Of a stretch of DNA of 43,577 nucleotides, positions 39,938 through 43,577 are shown piece after piece (positions within the stretch are counted from its first letter, which is position 1; each line of letters starts with the position of its first letter). Position numbers and translations under genes: made by a program. Below the pieces are notes generated by a model that had not been told where the DNA came from, did not search any database, and saw nothing but the letters and a program-made list of their open reading frames with translations. Origin of the DNA: Corynebacterium curieae (GTDB taxonomy: Bacteria; Actinomycetota; Actinomycetes; Mycobacteriales; Mycobacteriaceae); NCBI RefSeq assembly GCF_027570035.1, contig NZ_JAKMUU010000009.1, positions 1 through 43,577 of the forward strand, read 5' to 3'.

Positions 39938-42532
39938 TTATACACTTCTTTGATTGACTAGGTCAATATATTGCCTGAAAGAAATTTCAGGCAATATAGG
40001 TGGGGCGTCAATTCCTTGGCCGATTAAAGCGGTTTGAATCCTCAAAGCATCCAATGAAGTGCCCCCCATTTTATTGAAAGAAGCATCTTCAGAAGATACG
40101 GTAATATATTCACTCCAAGCCGATTTAACGAGTTGGAATAGAGGGCTTGTCTCATTTGAATCCACTGGAGCTTTAGAAATAGACTTCAAATTATTGTCTT
40201 TAGCCTGTTCGGGAATTACAGACGCCAATGATTGGATATCAAGCTTACCTGTTTTAGTGAGGGGGGCATCACTAATGCATGTAAGAAGAACTTTGGCTCC
40301 GTGGAATGTGCCAATGCCTACAAGATCTACTTGTCTTGAAAAAGTAGAAAAAGAAACTGCCAGCAGCACCTTACTTTGCTCTGCTAATGATTCATCTTCT
40401 ACTTCAGTTAATAGTGCACAATCAAAATCATACTCTGCAAGCAGATAGTTGATAATCTCTTGTTTTGAAAAACGTTTTCCAGAAATTTTTATGATTCCGT
40501 CTATTCGACGAATACTACGGATGGATTGTGATTCTAGATCGAAATTCGCTTCATCACCTGAGCTAACTTCAAATTGAGTTTCTCCAGCTTCCCCCAAAAC
40601 TCCGATATGAAAAGGGCTGTTGTTTCCCCCCTCCCATTGCTTAATCATCCTGAAGTAAACATTTTTTAAGGGATAAAAGCTGCTTTCTCCAGAAGAAGCG
40701 CGCCGTAGTGCTGACCAAATTCCTGCCTCGGAAGGTCCATAAAGATCAAATACTTGACCATCTGGCGTAGAATTCAAAACAGACTCTAATAGTGTGTTTG
40801 ATAATTTTTCTCCTACGCTCATTAATACGGGAGGAAACTTGACTGCTGCTTGCAGCAATAAAAGTAAAACTGTTGGGGTGCAAACTAAGTGGCTAAATAC
40901 ACCCTCTCCTAGCATTGTTTTTACTTGCCTAATATTAGATGAAATTGCTCCAATCCTTTCTGGAAGGTAAGGCATTGAAAGGCAGAGGAGGAGCTCAAAA
41001 TAGATTGCATCAAACTGTGGTGAGGAGAGCATTAATAAGCGGCTATCCTCCTCTAAAGAAAGATACATACAAGAATTACCGACTATGTTCTCTGCCATAG
41101 CTTTAGTTAATAGAGTAACTTTTGGGACTCCTGTTGAACCTGAGCTTAGTATGTATGCAACCCCGTTTAGATAGTCATTTTCAACATTTCTAACAAGTGT
41201 CCCGTTAGGCTCAAAGAGTGAGATGTTTTCACCATCAATCCAAGCCAATGGGACGCCAAGGGAGTCCGAAGATAATTGGAAACTTCTAGAGTCGGCAGTA
41301 GAACTTTCACAAACATAGTGGATAATTCGCCCTTCTTTCCAACATGTAAGGGCTTCCAAAAAAGTCCAGCAGCTATTAGTTGCAGAGAGGCCAATGGCAA
41401 AACGTCTTGGGATTAAGCCAAGCAACTCTCTAAAGCGGGAGGCTCTTTGATATTCGGTCTTATTCCGTTGCCTGAGTAGTTCCCACCGGGACGCTACGAT
41501 TGCGTCGAATCTCTCAAAGGATTTTGCCCCCCCGTATACCGTTAGCGATTTAGTGGGGCGTTTACCTCCGTATAGCTCCATGCATTGACTTGAATAGATT
41601 CGCCTATTAGGGGAAGTGAAACTATTAGAAGTACGATCTCTTAAAATTACGGAGCCTTTGTGCCAAAGCTCAATATCGAATCGGACTTGGTTGGATAGCT
41701 TATTGACTTGGTGATACAAAAAGGGAAGGGAGAAAGATCTTCCCGACGGAGCTAGCTGTTCGCAGATGATTGAATACCAATCCAAGGTTTGTGGATTTAT
41801 TAAGATATCTACCTCCTCCGAAACTGAACTGTTTTGAAGTATGCCTTCCCTGGAATCTAACAGACCGACGAGTCTTTCAAGCTCTGTGAGGGGGGTCGTG
41901 GCTGCTTTGAAAGGGTCAACTTCTATTGGCAAGACCTTGACTTGGAGGTGATTTCCCGGATTAATTGGCGATGCTAGTGGCCTTCCGGCCTTAAGTATTC
42001 CCAAGTTAAATTGCTGAGTTCCGTGCATCCTGCAGCTAGTAATTGCCGCAGTCGCGCCAAGCTTCTGCCAATACTTTCGAGGGGAATTTCCTGGTTGGTC
42101 TAGTAGATACTGGTCTCCAAAAGTGTCAATCCATGGATTCGATGAACGGATTTCTCGGGTTACAGTTAATAATTGTTGTGGTGTAGAAAAACGAGGTAGA
42201 GTCCCCAAGCCATAAGAGCGTAGTGCTTCGGTGAAGCGCAATAGACTTATAGCATCCATCCACTTATGGTTAAATCTCCAAATCAGATAAATGGGGGAGT
42301 CATTCCTTAAGAAAATTTCAAATTCACCTGCGTAACCTGCTGTAACAAAAGGCTCTAGAGCAGATCTATTACCAAGCTGAGAATGCGGGTAGCTGGCAAA
42401 TTTGTAAGATGTATTATTCGGTTTCGATACAAATCCCTCGTCTATAAGGCGTAATAACGCTTCTAAAAGAGAATCTTTATTGTGAAAAACCTCAATCGGA
42501 AAGCCTAATACAGCATCATTGTGTACTGCCAT
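39938..42532 (-). CDS. NRPS module: condensation-adenylation-carrier
   Basis: This 864-residue protein forms one NRPS module. The condensation domain (about 1-330) has an altered motif, FNHKWMDAISLL: the first His is Asn, the catalytic His89 and Asp93 are kept. The adenylation domain (about 340-770) shows A3 SSGSTGVPK (463-471), A4 PQFDAIYFELL (505), A5 DLYGPSEAGI (596-605) and A8-like RRIDGIIKISGKRF. The A10-like PLTKTGKLD follows near 757. The carrier (about 795-864) has Ser826 in MGGTSLDALR. There is no thioesterase domain. The start overlaps the preceding adenylation gene by 17 bases, so the two are coupled. It probably adds one amino acid. Confidence 0.9.
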   Translation of the reverse strand: MAVHNDAVLGFPIEVFHNKDSLLEALLRLIDEGFVSKPNNTSYKFASYPHSQLGNRSALEPFVTAGYAGEFEIFLRNDSPIYLIWRFNHKWMDAISLLRFTEALRSYGLGTLPRFSTPQQLLTVTREIRSSNPWIDTFGDQYLLDQPGNSPRKYWQKLGATAAITSCRMHGTQQFNLGILKAGRPLASPINPGNHLQVKVLPIEVDPFKAATTPLTELERLVGLLDSREGILQNSSVSEEVDILINPQTLDWYSIICEQLAPSGRSFSLPFLYHQVNKLSNQVRFDIELWHKGSVILRDRTSNSFTSPNRRIYSSQCMELYGGKRPTKSLTVYGGAKSFERFDAIVASRWELLRQRNKTEYQRASRFRELLGLIPRRFAIGLSATNSCWTFLEALTCWKEGRIIHYVCESSTADSRSFQLSSDSLGVPLAWIDGENISLFEPNGTLVRNVENDYLNGVAYILSSGSTGVPKVTLLTKAMAENIVGNSCMYLSLEEDSRLLMLSSPQFDAIYFELLLCLSMPYLPERIGAISSNIRQVKTMLGEGVFSHLVCTPTVLLLLLQAAVKFPPVLMSVGEKLSNTLLESVLNSTPDGQVFDLYGPSEAGIWSALRRASSGESSFYPLKNVYFRMIKQWEGGNNSPFHIGVLGEAGETQFEVSSGDEANFDLESQSIRSIRRIDGIIKISGKRFSKQEIINYLLAEYDFDCALLTEVEDESLAEQSKVLLAVSFSTFSRQVDLVGIGTFHGAKVLLTCISDAPLTKTGKLDIQSLASVIPEQAKDNNLKSISKAPVDSNETSPLFQLVKSAWSEYITVSSEDASFNKMGGTSLDALRIQTALIGQGIDAPPILPEISFRQYIDLVNQRSV

Positions 42533-43577
42533 AAGGTTTGTTCCTCTCCTTATAGCTTCGCGAGAAGTATTCTTTTAGCGCCCTTCTATCTATTTTCCCG
42601 TTTGGGGACTGCGGGATTGAGCTAACTCTTTCCAGTCGTCCCAAACGAATTCCTAGAGGTAGTTTTGTAGTCAGCTTCCGAGATACTTCTATCCAAGAGC
42701 ACTCTTTTCCAGTATAGATAACATCAATGTCGGTTTCTGCCACATTAGAAATAATACAGGCAGCAGATTTGATACCAGATATGTTGGATAATATCGTTTC
42801 CAGCATTTCAATAGTGACACGTTGGCCACGTAGCTTTATCTCGTTGTCGATTCTTCCCAAACAATGAAGTAGCCCATTTTCAAATCGGAAAATATCGCCG
42901 GTTGAGTACCATCCATCTTTGGGATTGGCCACAGGGCCAGTAGTATTAGTATATTTTTCAAATACTTGATCCCCGGAGAGGAGAAGCTCTCCAACGTTTT
43001 CTTCAGTGCTATCCGAAACAAGCTTCCATTGACACGCAGGGGGGTCAAGCGGAAGACTTGTAAAGTTAATTAAGCTCTCCAGTTCCCTTTGCGAGAAGCG
43101 TTTAGTTAAAATAAAAATGGTTGTCTCAGAAGGGCCGTATAAATCTACTATGTCAGCTCCATCAAAACGCGCGGACAGCTCGATTGAATGGTTTGCTGAA
43201 ACTACCTCGCCTCCGAGGGCAACCACTTCTACCCCATGGATTTTAGGCACATCCTCTTCAACTGAACCTGAGTAGTTGAGGATAGAAGGAACTGATGCCC
43301 AGTGTGTTAGTTTGCTTCGTTCTGCAAATTTGAGGGGCAAAAGGATCTCTTCTTTTTCTGCAACAACTAAAGTGCAACCTGAGGCCAGGCAACCAAAAAT
43401 AAACATTGCGCTGGCGTCGAAAAATAAAGGGTAGGTTCCTGAAAAACGGCTTTTATCAGACAGCCTTAAAACAGGGAGCGAAACTCTTTGCCATTCAAAA
43501 ACGTTCTTATAGCAGATTGGTACAAATTTGGGCGAGCCTGTTGACCCAGAGGTTGCGATTACATAAACTTCAGCAGT
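42516..43577 (-). CDS. Adenylation enzyme, C-terminal part, begins at 465 across the junction
   Basis: This is the C-terminal 353 codons of the stand-alone adenylation enzyme whose start is at 465. The first visible residues include IATSGSTGSPKFVP (A3), then YPLFFDASAMFIF (A4, with the amino-group Asp), DIVDLYGPSETTIF (A5), GWYSTGDIF (A7), GRIDNEIKLRGQRVTIE (A8) and IPQSPNGKIDRRAL (A10 with the catalytic Lys). No carrier domain follows. The motif set is complete, so the enzyme should be active. The substrate is probably an alpha-amino acid. The stop overlaps the start of the C-A-T module. Confidence 0.9.
   Translation of the reverse strand, partial: TAEVYVIATSGSTGSPKFVPICYKNVFEWQRVSLPVLRLSDKSRFSGTYPLFFDASAMFIFGCLASGCTLVVAEKEEILLPLKFAERSKLTHWASVPSILNYSGSVEEDVPKIHGVEVVALGGEVVSANHSIELSARFDGADIVDLYGPSETTIFILTKRFSQRELESLINFTSLPLDPPACQWKLVSDSTEENVGELLLSGDQVFEKYTNTTGPVANPKDGWYSTGDIFRFENGLLHCLGRIDNEIKLRGQRVTIEMLETILSNISGIKSAACIISNVAETDIDVIYTGKECSWIEVSRKLTTKLPLGIRLGRLERVSSIPQSPNGKIDRRALKEYFSRSYKERNKPYGSTQ

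Overview
The window reads as one complete circular plasmid of an actinobacterium, most likely a Corynebacterium. A minus-strand adenylation gene runs off the left edge (codons 465..1) and resumes in exactly the same frame at base 43577. The two halves join into a normal 508-residue enzyme with motifs in the right order, so the ends are probably a linearisation cut in a circle. Host assignment rests on an AccD1/DtsR1-like carboxyltransferase that closely resembles the corynebacterial protein as I remember it, an actinobacterial MobF/TraA relaxase, and an iteron-type RepA replicon.

The plasmid has two compositional worlds. The first, AT-rich, spans about 36.9 kb through the junction to 10.2 kb and is a biosynthetic gene cluster. 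Its assembly line is largely dissociated. On the plus strand (1258-10215) lie a luciferase-like monooxygenase, a condensation enzyme, a free adenylation enzyme, a carrier protein, a short condensation-like protein, a second carrier, a ketosynthase, a third carrier, a type II thioesterase, a small dinucleotide-binding reductase and a PaaK-type ligase, mostly overlapping or tightly spaced. On the minus strand lie a ClpP paralogue, the junction-spanning adenylation enzyme and a C-A-T NRPS module (39938-42532). A malonyl-type acyltransferase (36926-37801) and an AccD1-like subunit (38232-39830) sit divergently and would supply malonyl units. ClpP is a known antibiotic target with a duplicated copy in the acyldepsipeptide cluster, and AccD is the duplicated resistance target in the andrimid cluster. 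Either paralogue could be self-resistance, and together they make this cluster the most interesting feature. I do not recognise the product.

The second, GC-richer part is plasmid backbone and defence. From left to right it holds: hypothetical genes (10.4-11.7 kb); a serine resolvase with palindromes (12.0-13.0 kb); a 49-residue peptide gene; a DnaQ-like exonuclease; an origin with a DnaA box and seven iterons (14.77-14.97 kb) with RepA and a possible antisense RNA; a ribbon-helix-helix regulator with its operator; a 1.6k-residue TraA relaxase-helicase with an adjacent oriT-like region and small accessory genes; an HNH-like protein; an IS110-family element; ParA/ParB with a perfect 44-bp palindrome; an Abi-like HEPN protein and a YfbU-type protein; fossils of a second, related replicon (28.67-29.43 kb); a WYL regulator with an alpha/beta hydrolase; a Gabija-like gajA/gajB pair (31.3-35.0 kb); a possible JetD (Wadjet) remnant; and nested IS3 relics that border the biosynthetic cluster at 36.9 kb.

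In short, this looks like a conjugative or mobilisable plasmid that carries its own maintenance and anti-phage functions and a dissociated NRPS-PKS pathway whose host targets may be ClpP and/or acetyl-CoA carboxylase. No phosphopantetheinyl transferase, exporter or obvious pathway regulator is present, so those functions would come from the chromosome.
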